Assembly: GCA_001772335.1 (NCBI GenBank)
Contig: METM01000016.1
Span: 31,871-73,813 of the forward strand
Reading direction: 5' to 3'
DNA length: 41,943 nucleotides
Source: a candidate division WOR-1 bacterium RIFCSPHIGHO2_01_FULL_53_15
GTDB taxonomy: Bacteria; Margulisbacteria; WOR-1; O2-12-FULL-45-9; XYB2-FULL-48-7
Each line of letters opens with the position of its first letter. Positions within the stretch are counted from its first letter, which is position 1. Positions 21,336 to 30,515 of this stretch are shown piece by piece. The notes beneath the pieces were generated by a model, which saw only the letters and a list, made by a program, of their open reading frames with translations, was not told the DNA's origin and did not search any database. The position numbers and the translations under genes were made by a program.

Positions 21336-22379
21336 ATGCCCAATATCATCGAAAAAAGCTTGAAAGAGCTGCAAGAAGAATTTAAAAACCTTGGCCTGCC
21401 CGCTTTCCGCGCCAAGCAGGTCTATAAGTGGATCCACCACAAGCTGACTTTCAGCTTCGACGAGATGACCGACCTGCCCAAAGAGCTGCGCGACCGTTTA
21501 AAGGAACAATATTCGATCGAGACACTGCGCGTTAAACATAAAACTAAAGCCAAAGACGGCACGGTGAAATACCTTTTTGAGCTCGCTGACGGCAAGGCGA
21601 TCGAATCGGTCTTCATAAAGACAAAAGACGACAGGAAGACGGTCTGCCTCTCAACGCAGGTCGGCTGTCCGCTCGACTGCCTCTTTTGCGCGACCGGCAA
21701 GCTGGGCTTTAACAGGAACCTGACCGCGGCCGAGATCATCAGCCAGGCCTACCTGATCGCCAACGAACACCCCGACATTTCTAATCTCGTCTACATGGGG
21801 ATGGGCGAACCGTTCCTCAATTACGACAACGTCATGAGAAGCGTGGCGATCTTCACCTCCGACGAGGGGGCGAATTTCGGCCAGCGGCGGATCACGATCT
21901 CCACCTGCGGCCTGGCCGACAAGATCAAGGAATTCGCGGAAGAAAAAACGCAGGTGCGGCTGGCGGTCTCGCTCAACTCCGCCGACGATGCTCTGCGCGG
22001 CAAACTCATGCCGGTCAATCGAAAGTTCCCGCTCACCGTTCTGCGCCAGTCCCTGGAATATTATTCCAAAACATCTAACCGTATGGTCACCCTTGAGTAT
22101 GTCATGCTCGATGGGGTCAACGACCGCGAAGCCGATCTCAAAAAGCTGATCAATTTTTGCCGCGGGCTCGATTGCAAAGTTAATCTCATCCGATTCAACC
22201 GCTTCGGCCATGATTTCCGCCCCTCTAGAGTGGAAGCGATCGACCATTTTGTCAAGGGTCTCCTCGGCGCGCAGATCAATGCCGTCGTGCGCCGCTCTAG
22301 AGGCGAAGCGATCGGCGCCGCCTGCGGACAGCTTGCCCTGAGACCTGTCGAAGGGCTGGCCGGGAAAACTTCCAACTAA
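21336..22379 (+). CDS. rlmN: 23S rRNA/tRNA adenine C2-methyltransferase RlmN
   Basis: A 347-residue radical-SAM methyltransferase. The cluster motif CPLDCLFCATGKLG is present, with TEHM-like substrate region GMGEPFLNYDNVM, RRITISTCGLADKI and the C-terminal RRSRGEAIGAACGQLA holding the mechanistic cysteine. N-terminal helical domain LGLPAFRAKQVYKWIH is typical. It methylates A2503 of 23S rRNA and often A37 of tRNAs. The last ~15 residues (LRPVEGLAGKTSN) extend past the family end and are coded by a CCCTGAGACCTGTCGAAGGG palindrome, another dispersed repeat type. Confidence 0.96.
   Translation: MPNIIEKSLKELQEEFKNLGLPAFRAKQVYKWIHHKLTFSFDEMTDLPKELRDRLKEQYSIETLRVKHKTKAKDGTVKYLFELADGKAIESVFIKTKDDRKTVCLSTQVGCPLDCLFCATGKLGFNRNLTAAEIISQAYLIANEHPDISNLVYMGMGEPFLNYDNVMRSVAIFTSDEGANFGQRRITISTCGLADKIKEFAEEKTQVRLAVSLNSADDALRGKLMPVNRKFPLTVLRQSLEYYSKTSNRMVTLEYVMLDGVNDREADLKKLINFCRGLDCKVNLIRFNRFGHDFRPSRVEAIDHFVKGLLGAQINAVVRRSRGEAIGAACGQLALRPVEGLAGKTSN
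22333..22360. repeat. CCCTGAG...TCGAAGGG palindrome at the rlmN 3' end
   Basis: Imperfect palindrome of the CCCTTCGACAGGCTCAGGG type. It is read in frame and encodes the C-terminal extension of RlmN. Confidence 0.6.
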
Positions 22380-22428
22380 CTTTTTAAATACCTGAAATTT
22401 TCCACTTATTACCACGAAGAAAAGGGGT

Positions 22429-25400
22429 ATGAAAACAGCTCAGCATCCACTGGTGGTTTTTCACGCACAAAGCTCATTGACCCTTCAAAGGGGGATGACC
22501 GAAGGCCGCAAAATTGACCGGGCGAACCAGCCCAGCCCTTTCCGGTCATACGCCGGCGCTCCCGTTGTCAAATTGCCTCAACCCGAAAAGTATTTGGAGG
22601 GAGTTTGGCCGTCCGCAATTATTAAACCGGCTGATTTTACTCTGCAACGATTGTCAAACCTTCTCTATTACAGTGCCGCCATTTCCGCCTGGAAGCAAGA
22701 TCCGAAAACGCATGCTGCCTGGGCGCTGCGCGTTAATGCATCAGCGGGCAATCTCCATGACGAAGAAGTCCACCTCATCGCCGAAGGGGTGTCTGGTTTA
22801 GAAAATGGCCTCTACCACTTCAATGCCCGCAATTTTTCCCTGGAGCTCCGCGCGCCGTTGACACCCGAACTGAAACAGATGATTGCGGCTGTGAGCCAAA
22901 CAGAGGCGCCGCTTAAAATTTTGCTTACTTCACTTTTTGACCGGCAATACTGGAAGTACGGGGAACGGGGCTGGCGCTACTGCCTGCTGGATACCGGCCA
23001 CCAGGAAGCGGCCGTACGCAGCGCCGGCGCCCAGTTAGGCTGGCCTTCGGTTGTAACCCGCACCCACGATGATCAAAAGCTCGGGTCTGTTTTTGGCCTG
23101 GCGCACGATGAAGAAGTGCCCTTAGCTTTCATTGAATTTAGCCTTCAGCTGAAACCGCACGGGACGTGGACGCCACAGACCATTGCCTTCCACGGTCAAC
23201 CCACACCAATTCTGGGCACGCACAAACAAATAGTTGATCCAGTGACGGTGATGGCAATCGCGGCGACGGCTGGAGAAGCGCTGTCAAGAGAAAGCATTTC
23301 GACCCAGCCTTTTTCTGTTCCTGTTCGGCCGCCATTTTCTAGGCAAAGACCCTGGATTGACCTGGTCAGAAAACGCAGGTCAGCCACTGCGTTTGATCCC
23401 CAGTCCCGCATCACGAATGAAGAGCTGCGCTGGCTGTTACGCCAGGCGTTTAACCAATCAGCTTACTGGCGGCAAGGCATTATAGAGCAGCACTTTACCC
23501 TGGCAATCGTCTATGCCCAGCGTGTGGCCGGTCTTGAACCAGCCATATACCTGTATAGTCCGGGTAATGATCAATTGCTGGAGCATAAAAAATTACCGAT
23601 TGATATCTCTTCCCTCGCCGGCCAGCATGCTCTGGGGCAGGAAATTGTCAGCGCTGGAGCGGTGACAATTGCCATACTGACTGATATGCAACAGGTCTTG
23701 AATGCTTTTGGTGAAAAAGGGTACCGCCTTATTCATCAGCAAGCGGGCGTAGTCGGCCAAGCGCTCTATCTGGCAGCCGAATCGCTCGGTCTTCAGGGTA
23801 CGGCAATCGGGGCCTTTGATGATATTGTCCCCAATAAACTGTTGGGTATGCCGGAGAGTATGATGTGTTTAGAACTCTTTGCACTTGGCAAAGCAAGGCC
23901 GGACCAGCGCCTGACAACACTGCCAGCCTATGGCTTTGATCAACAGAAAACAAGTTTTGATCCAAGATCTGTGGAGGTCGTCCCCGAGGTACATACGGAT
24001 CCACAGCCAGGCCTGCGCTCAAAGAAGTTTATGCCGGAGGGTCTTGAAGCGCTTATTAATAATTTGGATATTTGGCTCCTGCAAAGCACGGCCGGGCAAT
24101 TTGCTGATGACCTTCCTTTAGAACAAGTTCGTCAGGCCTTAGGCGCGGTCTCCGCGGAAAATCGTGAAGTGCTGGCGGCGTTTCAAGAATACCAGTCCGG
24201 CAAAAAAAACCTGGTTGATTTTTTGGATACGCTGCTGGACGATCGTTTTCGTTTTTTGCAGGCGCAGGCGGCAACGGTTATTGAATGGCTGCTTGATGCC
24301 CAGGTTATTGAAGCGGGAAGCGCCCGTCTGGCTGAAAAGCTTGACCGCCTTTATATGAGACCTCCGCAGGTTGAATCCTTGGAGCCTTCACCTGAGCATA
24401 GGGCGATTATTGATCGTTCAGGGTACAGAACGCAATTCCCCGGCCGCATGGTTGATTGTTTGCTGAAACATGACCGTCGTCTTTTTGCGCCGGCGCTTTT
24501 CACCACCGCCGAAGCCGCCAGCGACAGCGATCTGCCGATCGGCTTTCGCCAGGAGATGACCCGCCCATCTCTGGTGGCGACAATTTTGAGCCACCTTGAT
24601 ATTCAGCCGGGCCAGCGGGTGCTGGAGATTGGCTATGGCAGTGGCTGGCTCCTGGCCATGCTGGCCGACCTGGTCGGCGAAACCGGGGAAGTGTATGGCT
24701 CAGAGATCCATCCGGCGCTGGCCAGGCGCGGGGCGGAGAATGTGGCGCGTTTTGGTTATAAAAATGTCGAATGGATCCCAACTGATGCGGATGGCTTTCC
24801 GGACGCACAGCTGCTGCTCGAGGAACAGTTCGATGCCATAATTGTTTCTGGCGAGAATCCGCTGATTGGTAAAGGGCATCGCTTAAAGAGATTTCTAACC
24901 CAATTGCTCCGCGATGGCGGTCACCTTGTCACCTTCACTAATGGCGCGCTTGACATTCAACGCGTTAATTCGGGAGAAGATGACAGCGGACAAAGCTTTG
25001 TTCTGGGGAATATGATTATGCCACCGCTGAGGTTGGAGGAAGCCCTGGAGCGGCAGCTCGCCCCTGAGGAGTGGTTTCTTACCAAGCAAATAGAATTATG
25101 GGCGGAGATTGAATATAATCAACCGGCCCTCGACCGAATACTGGCGAATGAACGTTTCCGGCCACTCTGGGCGCCGCTCTTCAAGGCGCTTGAGGAAAAA
25201 ACCAGGAGAGAAGCGCTTCAGAAATATCACCCCGTCAGTTCTGACCGGGCAGTGCGAGACGAGCTCTATCCGTACTTTAAGAAGTTTGAGCGTGATTATG
25301 GCGTGCTTACGTCAGCTGATGTGGCGGCAGAGCGTGAGCGGGCGGGGTTTAAGCTTGCCATGACTAATGCAGAGAATTATTTACGGAATTTGAGGAATTT

Positions 25401-26031
25401 GACGTCGGAGACGATTGATCGTGTTATGGCCGGGGCGCGCCATTTTCCGCGGGTTTTCTTTCTGCCGGAATTTTATACCGAGGAAAATGCCTATTGGCCG
25501 ATTGACTATATTATGGATTACGGCCACCAAATGGTGTCCTTGCATGAGCAGTTGGCCTACCTTGCCTTTCTTGGTGTTGCCCCCGGTGAGCGGGTTTTTG
25601 AGGTCGGACCCGGGACAGCCTGGTTGAGTTTTATTATGTCGCACATAGTTGGCGAGCAGGGCAGGGTTGACGCCTTAGAGCTGGTCCAAGAAATTGTTGA
25701 TCTGGCCAAGCGCAAGCAGGCCTATTTCGGTGTTAAAACTATTAATTTTTACCAGGGGGACGTTAACAGAGACGTCCCTGCCTATTTGCGAAGTTCGGCT
25801 GGCACGTATGATCGGGTGCTGGTTGCCTGCACCGCGCCGGAAAACGCGGTCGAAGAGCTTGGCGGGCTGCTTAAACCGGGTGGTCGTCTGATCCATCCTG
25901 TCTATGAAGACTCGCCTAATGGGAAAAACATGAGGTTTTATTTGAAAGCCAAGCGGCCCAATGGGCGACTAAAAATTGTTTCATCCCAAGCGTTTGAAAT
26001 GAAGCCGCCTGATTATGAGAAGGTGCTCTAA
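22429..26031 (+). CDS. Four-domain fusion: two SagB-like nitroreductase domains plus two PCMT-like methyltransferase domains
   Basis: 1200 residues. Domain 1 (~70-240) is SagB/ThcOx-like: LSNLLYYSAAIS, NASAGNLHDEEVHLIAEGVS, GLENGLYHF, RYCLLDTGHQE. Domain 2 (~308-490) is a second copy: KRRSATAFDPQSRITNEELR, LEPAIYLYSP, RLIHQQAGVVGQALYLAAES, IGAFDDIVPNKLLG. A helical linker (~520-690) follows. Domain 3 (~690-840) resembles protein-L-isoaspartate methyltransferase: LPIGFRQEMTRPSLVATIL, then SAM motif VLEIGYGSGW. Domain 4 (~1005-1160) is a second methyltransferase with VFEVGPGTAW and GGLLKPGGRLIHPVY. SagB enzymes oxidise azolines using FMN; PCMT homologues modify Asp in several RiPP classes. No signal peptide or membrane helix. 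AGGGG precedes the ATG. Composition is visibly more AT-rich than neighbouring genes, suggesting transfer. Substrate unknown. Confidence 0.85.
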   Translation: MKTAQHPLVVFHAQSSLTLQRGMTEGRKIDRANQPSPFRSYAGAPVVKLPQPEKYLEGVWPSAIIKPADFTLQRLSNLLYYSAAISAWKQDPKTHAAWALRVNASAGNLHDEEVHLIAEGVSGLENGLYHFNARNFSLELRAPLTPELKQMIAAVSQTEAPLKILLTSLFDRQYWKYGERGWRYCLLDTGHQEAAVRSAGAQLGWPSVVTRTHDDQKLGSVFGLAHDEEVPLAFIEFSLQLKPHGTWTPQTIAFHGQPTPILGTHKQIVDPVTVMAIAATAGEALSRESISTQPFSVPVRPPFSRQRPWIDLVRKRRSATAFDPQSRITNEELRWLLRQAFNQSAYWRQGIIEQHFTLAIVYAQRVAGLEPAIYLYSPGNDQLLEHKKLPIDISSLAGQHALGQEIVSAGAVTIAILTDMQQVLNAFGEKGYRLIHQQAGVVGQALYLAAESLGLQGTAIGAFDDIVPNKLLGMPESMMCLELFALGKARPDQRLTTLPAYGFDQQKTSFDPRSVEVVPEVHTDPQPGLRSKKFMPEGLEALINNLDIWLLQSTAGQFADDLPLEQVRQALGAVSAENREVLAAFQEYQSGKKNLVDFLDTLLDDRFRFLQAQAATVIEWLLDAQVIEAGSARLAEKLDRLYMRPPQVESLEPSPEHRAIIDRSGYRTQFPGRMVDCLLKHDRRLFAPALFTTAEAASDSDLPIGFRQEMTRPSLVATILSHLDIQPGQRVLEIGYGSGWLLAMLADLVGETGEVYGSEIHPALARRGAENVARFGYKNVEWIPTDADGFPDAQLLLEEQFDAIIVSGENPLIGKGHRLKRFLTQLLRDGGHLVTFTNGALDIQRVNSGEDDSGQSFVLGNMIMPPLRLEEALERQLAPEEWFLTKQIELWAEIEYNQPALDRILANERFRPLWAPLFKALEEKTRREALQKYHPVSSDRAVRDELYPYFKKFERDYGVLTSADVAAERERAGFKLAMTNAENYLRNLRNLTSETIDRVMAGARHFPRVFFLPEFYTEENAYWPIDYIMDYGHQMVSLHEQLAYLAFLGVAPGERVFEVGPGTAWLSFIMSHIVGEQGRVDALELVQEIVDLAKRKQAYFGVKTINFYQGDVNRDVPAYLRSSAGTYDRVLVACTAPENAVEELGGLLKPGGRLIHPVYEDSPNGKNMRFYLKAKRPNGRLKIVSSQAFEMKPPDYEKVL

Positions 26032-26044
26032 CAGTGCGCATTAC

Positions 26045-26692
26045 ATGATTCAAGGATTACCGGCAAAGATCACATTTCTCGAAGCCGCCAGAATGATCAA
26101 CCATCTGGCCGCCGTCGGGCGGGCGCGCCAGCCGGGTGAAAACGGCGCCCTGCTGACGATCGACGGCCCGAGGGCTTCCGGCAAATCGTGGACCGCCGGG
26201 ATCATTGCCGCAAAATTGACCGAACTCGGCATTAGTAACCGGCTGATCAATGGCGATAATTATCAATTCAGCGAAGAGATTAAAGACGCGACTGCCAAAA
26301 GTTTACCGGAATATGACCTAACCATCACCGAGTGGCTCGGCTTGGGAGATTATTTATCCGACTTGCGGCCGACGGCGACTCTTGCCCTCTATCTCAAGGC
26401 CTGGTTCCCGACCAGGGCCATCAATCTCTTCCGCCGTCAAGTGCTCTATCCGTTCAAGTCCCCTTTTCCCACGCAAAATCAGGGGCGTCCGGGTGTTAGA
26501 GAAAACCCGCTCATCAGATTTCTCGCCCGTCCGGCAATATATTCTTTTGACATATTAAACGAGCTGAGCGACGGAAACGCCCTACCCTATGAATATGGCT
26601 ATATCGTCCCTTTCGGCATCTTTACGGCCTACGGTCGGCCAACAGTCGAAGAGATCCGCGCTTTAATTACCGGACAGTCCGAACCGATTTAA
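26045..26692 (+). CDS. P-loop kinase-like NTPase of unknown specificity
   Basis: About 215 residues (225 if the ATG at 26015, inside the previous gene, is used). Walker A is clear: LLTIDGPRASGKSWTAGIIA at ~37-56. It is followed by INGDNYQFSEEIKDA, resembling the substrate-binding aspartate region of uridine kinase and related small-molecule kinases. The C-terminal half (FPTRAINLFRRQVLYPF, YEYGYIVPFGIFTAYGR) is not one I recognise. Neither start has a good SD. It directly follows the fusion gene and may act with it, but its composition is closer to the chromosomal neighbours. Confidence 0.65.
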   Translation: MIQGLPAKITFLEAARMINHLAAVGRARQPGENGALLTIDGPRASGKSWTAGIIAAKLTELGISNRLINGDNYQFSEEIKDATAKSLPEYDLTITEWLGLGDYLSDLRPTATLALYLKAWFPTRAINLFRRQVLYPFKSPFPTQNQGRPGVRENPLIRFLARPAIYSFDILNELSDGNALPYEYGYIVPFGIFTAYGRPTVEEIRALITGQSEPI

Positions 26693-26699
26693 TTTAAGC

Positions 26700-26705
26700 T
26701 ATAAT
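26700..26705 (+). promoter_or_regulatory. -10 box of the rimO operon
   Basis: TATAAT 6 nt before the rimO ATG. No SD and no clear -35. Confidence 0.5.
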
Positions 26706-26711
26706 TAACCT

Positions 26712-27941
26712 ATGAAAACCTATCTCGTTTCTCTCGGCTGTCCCAAGAATCTGACCGATACCGAAGTCATCATGGGCAACCTGGCACTCTCCGGCCACGA
26801 GATCACCACTGACCCCGCCGAGGCCGAGACGATCATCGTCAACACCTGCGCCTTTTTGAAAACCGCCCGCGATGAAGCGATCCAGACTATCAAAGAAATG
26901 GCTAAATGGAAAAAGAATGGTAAGTGCAAGCAATTATTAATTGCCGGATGTTTTGTTAAATACCTTAATTCGTCATTAGGAATTAGTCATTCGTCATTAA
27001 ACGTCGACGGCGCCATCGATTCACTCGGCCTGTTTAACTACGGCACCCCCCGCCTTAAAGCCACCCCACCCTGGACCGCCTACGTCAAAATAGCGGAAGG
27101 TTGCGACAACGCCTGCTCCTACTGCCTTATCCCGAAGATCCGCGGCCGGTTCCGGCACCGGGAGATAGCTGACATCCTGAAAGAAGCTGAAATGCTGGTC
27201 GACCGCGGCGTCAAGGAAGTCATCTTTATCGCCGAAGACACCGCCGCTTACCCGGATCTGGCCGGATTATTGTGCCGGACCGCCAAAATTGACGGCCTGC
27301 GCTGGCTGCGCCTCCTCTACACCTACCCGTCGCACCTGACAGACGAGGCCATCGAAGTGATCGCCACTGAAAAGAAGATCGTCAAGTATCTTGACTTGCC
27401 AATCCAGCACGCCTGTGATAGAATTTTGAAGTTGATGAATCGCCCCGAACTGACGGGGCGCGACCTTGAAAAATTTATTTCACAAATTAGGAGGCGCATA
27501 CCAAAAATCGCTCTGCGCACCACGGTCATCGTCGGTTTTCCCGGTGAAGGCGAGGCCGAGTTCGAAGAGCTGATCGGTTTTATCCGCAGGGTAAAGTTCA
27601 ACCGCCTCGGCGGCTTTACTTACCAGAGAGAAAACGGCACGGTTGCGAGCAAAATGAGGGGGCAGCTGTCCGAACGGAAAAAAGCCGAGCGTTTAAAACG
27701 ATTGATGCGGGTCCAGGCCGGCATTGCCCGGGAGCTAAACAACAAAATGATCGATCAAACAATGGAAATTTTAATTGAAAGGGTCGTCCGCGGCGGTTTT
27801 GTCGGCCGCAGCAGCGCGGACGCGCCCGAGATCGACGGCTCCGTGCTGGTCAAAAGCAATAAAATCCTAAAACCGGGAGAGTTCGTCAGGGCGCGGATAA
27901 CCGGCGCCAAAGCTTACGACCTCTTCGGTTCTTCGGCTTGA
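26712..27941 (+). CDS. rimO: Ribosomal protein S12 methylthiotransferase RimO
   Basis: A 409-residue methylthiotransferase that thiomethylates Asp of ribosomal protein S12. The N-terminal cluster domain has LVSLGCPKNLTDTEVIMG, VNTCAFLKTARDEAI and AGCFVKY. The radical-SAM domain has GCDNACSYCLIPKIRGRFRH, and the C-terminus is a TRAM domain (EILIERVVRGGFVGRS). GCPKN plus SYC-LIP favours RimO over MiaB. Residues ~84-97 are coded by the ATTCGTCATT repeat (26960-27002) and replace the usual Q-R-Y region. First gene of a seven-gene run to ymdB. Confidence 0.94.
   Translation: MKTYLVSLGCPKNLTDTEVIMGNLALSGHEITTDPAEAETIIVNTCAFLKTARDEAIQTIKEMAKWKKNGKCKQLLIAGCFVKYLNSSLGISHSSLNVDGAIDSLGLFNYGTPRLKATPPWTAYVKIAEGCDNACSYCLIPKIRGRFRHREIADILKEAEMLVDRGVKEVIFIAEDTAAYPDLAGLLCRTAKIDGLRWLRLLYTYPSHLTDEAIEVIATEKKIVKYLDLPIQHACDRILKLMNRPELTGRDLEKFISQIRRRIPKIALRTTVIVGFPGEGEAEFEELIGFIRRVKFNRLGGFTYQRENGTVASKMRGQLSERKKAERLKRLMRVQAGIARELNNKMIDQTMEILIERVVRGGFVGRSSADAPEIDGSVLVKSNKILKPGEFVRARITGAKAYDLFGSSA
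26960..27002. repeat. ATTCGTCATTA micro-repeat inside rimO
   Basis: TTAATTCGTCATTAGGAATT then AGTCATTCGTCATTAAA: two or three imperfect units, read in frame as L-N-S-S-L-G-I-S-H-S-S-L-N. Confidence 0.65.
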
Positions 27942-28435
27942 CTTTAGCCAACCGCATCACCCTTTTAAGAATAGCTCTCATCCCCCTCTGTTTGGCCTTT
28001 CTGCTCACCGGCTTCTGGGGCCTGTCGGCGGCGGTCTTTCTCCTGCTCTCGTTCTCCGACGCCATCGACGGCTACGTGGCCAGAAAATACAAGCAGGTCT
28101 CGGAGCTGGGCAAACAGCTCGATCCACTGGCGGATAAGATTCTGGTTCTCTCGGTCCTGATCGGGCTGACTTCGCTGGGCAAAGCGGACCCGGTCGCGGT
28201 CATGCTCATCAGCGCCCGTGAATTTTTTATCGCCGGCATCCGCGCCAAAGGCGTTTTCCCGGCCAGCCCGATCGCCAAGTGGAAAACGATCGTCCAGCTG
28301 CTGGCCGTCTTTCTGCTGATCCTGAACCTGCCGCTCGCCGAGCCGGTCCTGTGGCTGGCGGTGATCCTTTCGTATGTTTCGGGAGGCGCTTACCTGTGGC
28401 AGAGCCGGTTCCTCAAACAGTTGAAATTAAGTTAG
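27938..28435 (+). CDS. pgsA: CDP-diacylglycerol-glycerol-3-phosphate 3-phosphatidyltransferase
   Basis: 165 residues with the CDP-alcohol phosphotransferase motif SDAIDGYVARKYKQVSELGK followed by QLDPLADK. Four to five membrane helices. It makes phosphatidylglycerol-phosphate. The start is TTG, overlapping the rimO stop as TTGA. The gene order pgsA-pncC/cinA-recA is conserved in Firmicutes. Confidence 0.95.
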   Translation: MTLANRITLLRIALIPLCLAFLLTGFWGLSAAVFLLLSFSDAIDGYVARKYKQVSELGKQLDPLADKILVLSVLIGLTSLGKADPVAVMLISAREFFIAGIRAKGVFPASPIAKWKTIVQLLAVFLLILNLPLAEPVLWLAVILSYVSGGAYLWQSRFLKQLKLS

Positions 28436-28953
28436 AGGACTTTTTTACCAAAGTCCTTTCGGTGATCGGCCGCACGACCGACCAGCAGATCGCCGATCTC
28501 TTGAAAAAGAGCAAACAGACGGTTTCGGTCGCGGAGTCGCTGACGGGCGGCCTCGTCAGCAGCCGGCTGACCAATGTGCCGGGCAGCTCCGACTATTTTA
28601 TCAGCGGCATCGTCTCCTATTCGCCGCGGATAAAGGTCACCCAGGTCGGCGTGCCGGCCGCCGTGATCAGCCGGTACGGCGTGGTGAGCAAAGAGGTCGC
28701 CGTCTCAATGGCCGAGGAGATCAAAAAAAGGTTCCGGACCGACATCGGCCTCTCGGCCACCGGGGCGGCAGGGCCTGCGCCGATCCCGCCAGCGCCGGTA
28801 GGCCGGGCCTATATCGCCCTCTCCGGCAAGAACGGAACGGAATGGAAAGAGCTGAATCTGCAGGGAACGCGGGCGGAGATACGGGAAAAGGCGGCTCAGG
28901 CGTGCCTGGGCCTTCTCTGGCTCTATCTGGGCGGTGAAGACGTCATAAAATGA
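28396..28953 (+). CDS. pncC: Nicotinamide-nucleotide amidohydrolase (CinA C-terminal domain)
   Basis: About 185 residues of the CinA_C type: SVAESLTGGLVSSRLTNVPG, YFISGIVSYSPRIKVTQVGV, SKEVAVSMAEEIKKRF and DIGLSATGAAGP. It converts nicotinamide mononucleotide to nicotinate mononucleotide, recycling NAD by-products. The CinA N-terminal MoCF domain is absent. I chose GTG 28396 because GGGAGG (28381-28386) lies 9 nt upstream; the longer frame from 28279 adds residues coded inside pgsA with no homology. It overlaps pgsA by 40 nt and thpR by ATGA. Confidence 0.9.
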   Translation: MAEPVPQTVEIKLEDFFTKVLSVIGRTTDQQIADLLKKSKQTVSVAESLTGGLVSSRLTNVPGSSDYFISGIVSYSPRIKVTQVGVPAAVISRYGVVSKEVAVSMAEEIKKRFRTDIGLSATGAAGPAPIPPAPVGRAYIALSGKNGTEWKELNLQGTRAEIREKAAQACLGLLWLYLGGEDVIK

Positions 28954-29474
28954 GGCTGTTCATCGCGGCCGAATTGCCGGACGAGATAAAGAAGAACATC
29001 GCGAAATTGATCGGCGAATTAAAGACGACGGACGCGGCGGTAAAGTGGGTCGAGGCGAATAATCTGCATCTGACGCTGAAGTTTATGGGGAATGTGGCAG
29101 ATAAAGAAATCGACAAATGGATCGATTGGACGAAGAAAAAGGTTGGAGGATCAGGCGGAGGATTCAGGCTCAAATTGGAGGGGATGGGAACATTCCCGGA
29201 GGGGAAACATCCGAGAGTGGTTTGGGTCGGAGTCAGCAACGGCAGTAAGAATTTGAGAACAACGGCTGAAGCGCTTGAGGAGGATGAGTTCGTTTCACAC
29301 GTGACTATCGGCAGGATCAAGGAACATAAGGGAGTTGATAAATTAAAAGGGAAAATTGTTGGTTATAAAGACGCGAAATTCGGGGAAGCGAAGATCAACT
29401 CGATCTTCATCATGAAGAGCACGCTCACCCCGAAAGGACCGGTTTACGAAAAGATCAAGGAGGTAATGTTATGA
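28950..29474 (+). CDS. thpR: RNA 2',3'-cyclic phosphodiesterase ThpR (2H/LigT family)
   Basis: 174 residues with both histidine motifs of the 2H phosphoesterases, HLTLKFMG (~44-51) and HVTIGRIK (~114-121), and the start [17 protein letters not shown]. It opens 2',3'-cyclic phosphate on RNA ends. ATGA overlaps at both ends place it in the same operon as pncC and recA. The DNA here has many A/G-rich codons (GGAGGATCAGG, GGGAAACATCC) unlike the C-rich neighbours. Confidence 0.92.
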   Translation: MRLFIAAELPDEIKKNIAKLIGELKTTDAAVKWVEANNLHLTLKFMGNVADKEIDKWIDWTKKKVGGSGGGFRLKLEGMGTFPEGKHPRVVWVGVSNGSKNLRTTAEALEEDEFVSHVTIGRIKEHKGVDKLKGKIVGYKDAKFGEAKINSIFIMKSTLTPKGPVYEKIKEVML

Positions 29475-30511
29475 GAACGTTGGGCAGAGAAGAAAAAGTG
29501 GAGAAGACCATCGGCAGCGGGGAAAACAAGGCCAAGGCGCTGGGGCTGGCGATCGCGCAGATCGAGAAGAATTTCGGCAAGGGCTCGATCATGAAGCTGG
29601 GTGAAGCGACGAAACTGAACGTGGAGACGATCCCGACGGGGGTGCTCTCCCTTGATCTGGCCTTAGGCGTCGGCGGTTTACCCAGGGGCCGCGTGGTTGA
29701 GATCTATGGTCCCGAAGGCGGCGGCAAGACGACCGTCTCCCTCCACGCCATCGCCGAGGCGCAAAAGCGCGGCGGCACGGCGGCTTTTATCGATGCGGAG
29801 CATTCAATGGACCCGACCTACGCCCGCAAGTTAGGGGTCAACATTGAGAACCTCTTAATTTCCCAGCCGGACTACGGCGAGCAGGCGCTCGAGATCGCGG
29901 AGACCCTGATCCGCTCCGGCGCGATCGATATGATCGTCGTCGACTCGGTGGCCGCCCTGGTACCGAAAGCGGAGGTCGAAGGCGAGATGGGCGACGCCGT
30001 GATGGGCTTGCAGGCCCGCCTGATGTCGCAGGCCTTAAGAAAACTGACGGCCGTCATCTCAAAGTCAAAGACCGTCATGATCTTTATCAACCAGCTGCGC
30101 GAGAAGATCGGCATCATGTTCGGCAATCCGGAGACGACACCCGGCGGCCGGGCGCTCAAATTCTACTCTTCGGTCCGCCTCGATGTGCGCGCCGGGGAAA
30201 AGATCAAGGAGAACGACAGGATCATCGGCACCCGGGTCAAGGTCAAAGTCGTCAAGAACAAAGTCGCCCCGCCCTTCCGTGAAGCGACCTTTGTCCTGAT
30301 CCACGGCGTCGGCGTCCTGCGCGAGGCCGATATTATCGACCAGGGGGTCAACCTCAACATCATCGAGAAAAGCGGCTCCTGGTTCAATTACGGCGGGGAG
30401 AAACTCGGCCAGGGCTTTGACGGCGCGATCAAGTACCTGAAGGAGAACGACAAGATCGCCAACAAGATCGAAGCGGAGATCAGAAAAGCGATAGCGTCAG
30501 CACAGGCATAA
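29471..30511 (+). CDS. recA: Recombinase RecA
   Basis: 346 residues. Walker [16 protein letters not shown], Walker [14 protein letters not shown], the MAW-type EIYGPEGGG entry, loop L1 [20 protein letters not shown] and L2 [20 protein letters not shown] are intact. RecA forms filaments on single-stranded DNA for recombination and SOS induction. AAGGAGG upstream of ATG 29471. No LexA-type box is evident immediately upstream because the gene is inside an operon. Confidence 0.97.
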   Translation: MRTLGREEKVEKTIGSGENKAKALGLAIAQIEKNFGKGSIMKLGEATKLNVETIPTGVLSLDLALGVGGLPRGRVVEIYGPEGGGKTTVSLHAIAEAQKRGGTAAFIDAEHSMDPTYARKLGVNIENLLISQPDYGEQALEIAETLIRSGAIDMIVVDSVAALVPKAEVEGEMGDAVMGLQARLMSQALRKLTAVISKSKTVMIFINQLREKIGIMFGNPETTPGGRALKFYSSVRLDVRAGEKIKENDRIIGTRVKVKVVKNKVAPPFREATFVLIHGVGVLREADIIDQGVNLNIIEKSGSWFNYGGEKLGQGFDGAIKYLKENDKIANKIEAEIRKAIASAQA

Positions 30512-30515
30512 AAAA

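Noticed and set aside
22380..22428. RiPP precursor peptide next to the SagB/PCMT fusion
   Set aside because: The 49-nt gap holds no start codon with an SD and coding capacity; neighbouring short frames are shadows of the fusion gene.
28279..28395. N-terminal extension of pncC from 28279
   Set aside because: The added residues lie within pgsA, show no CinA similarity, and GTG 28396 has a well-placed GGGAGG.
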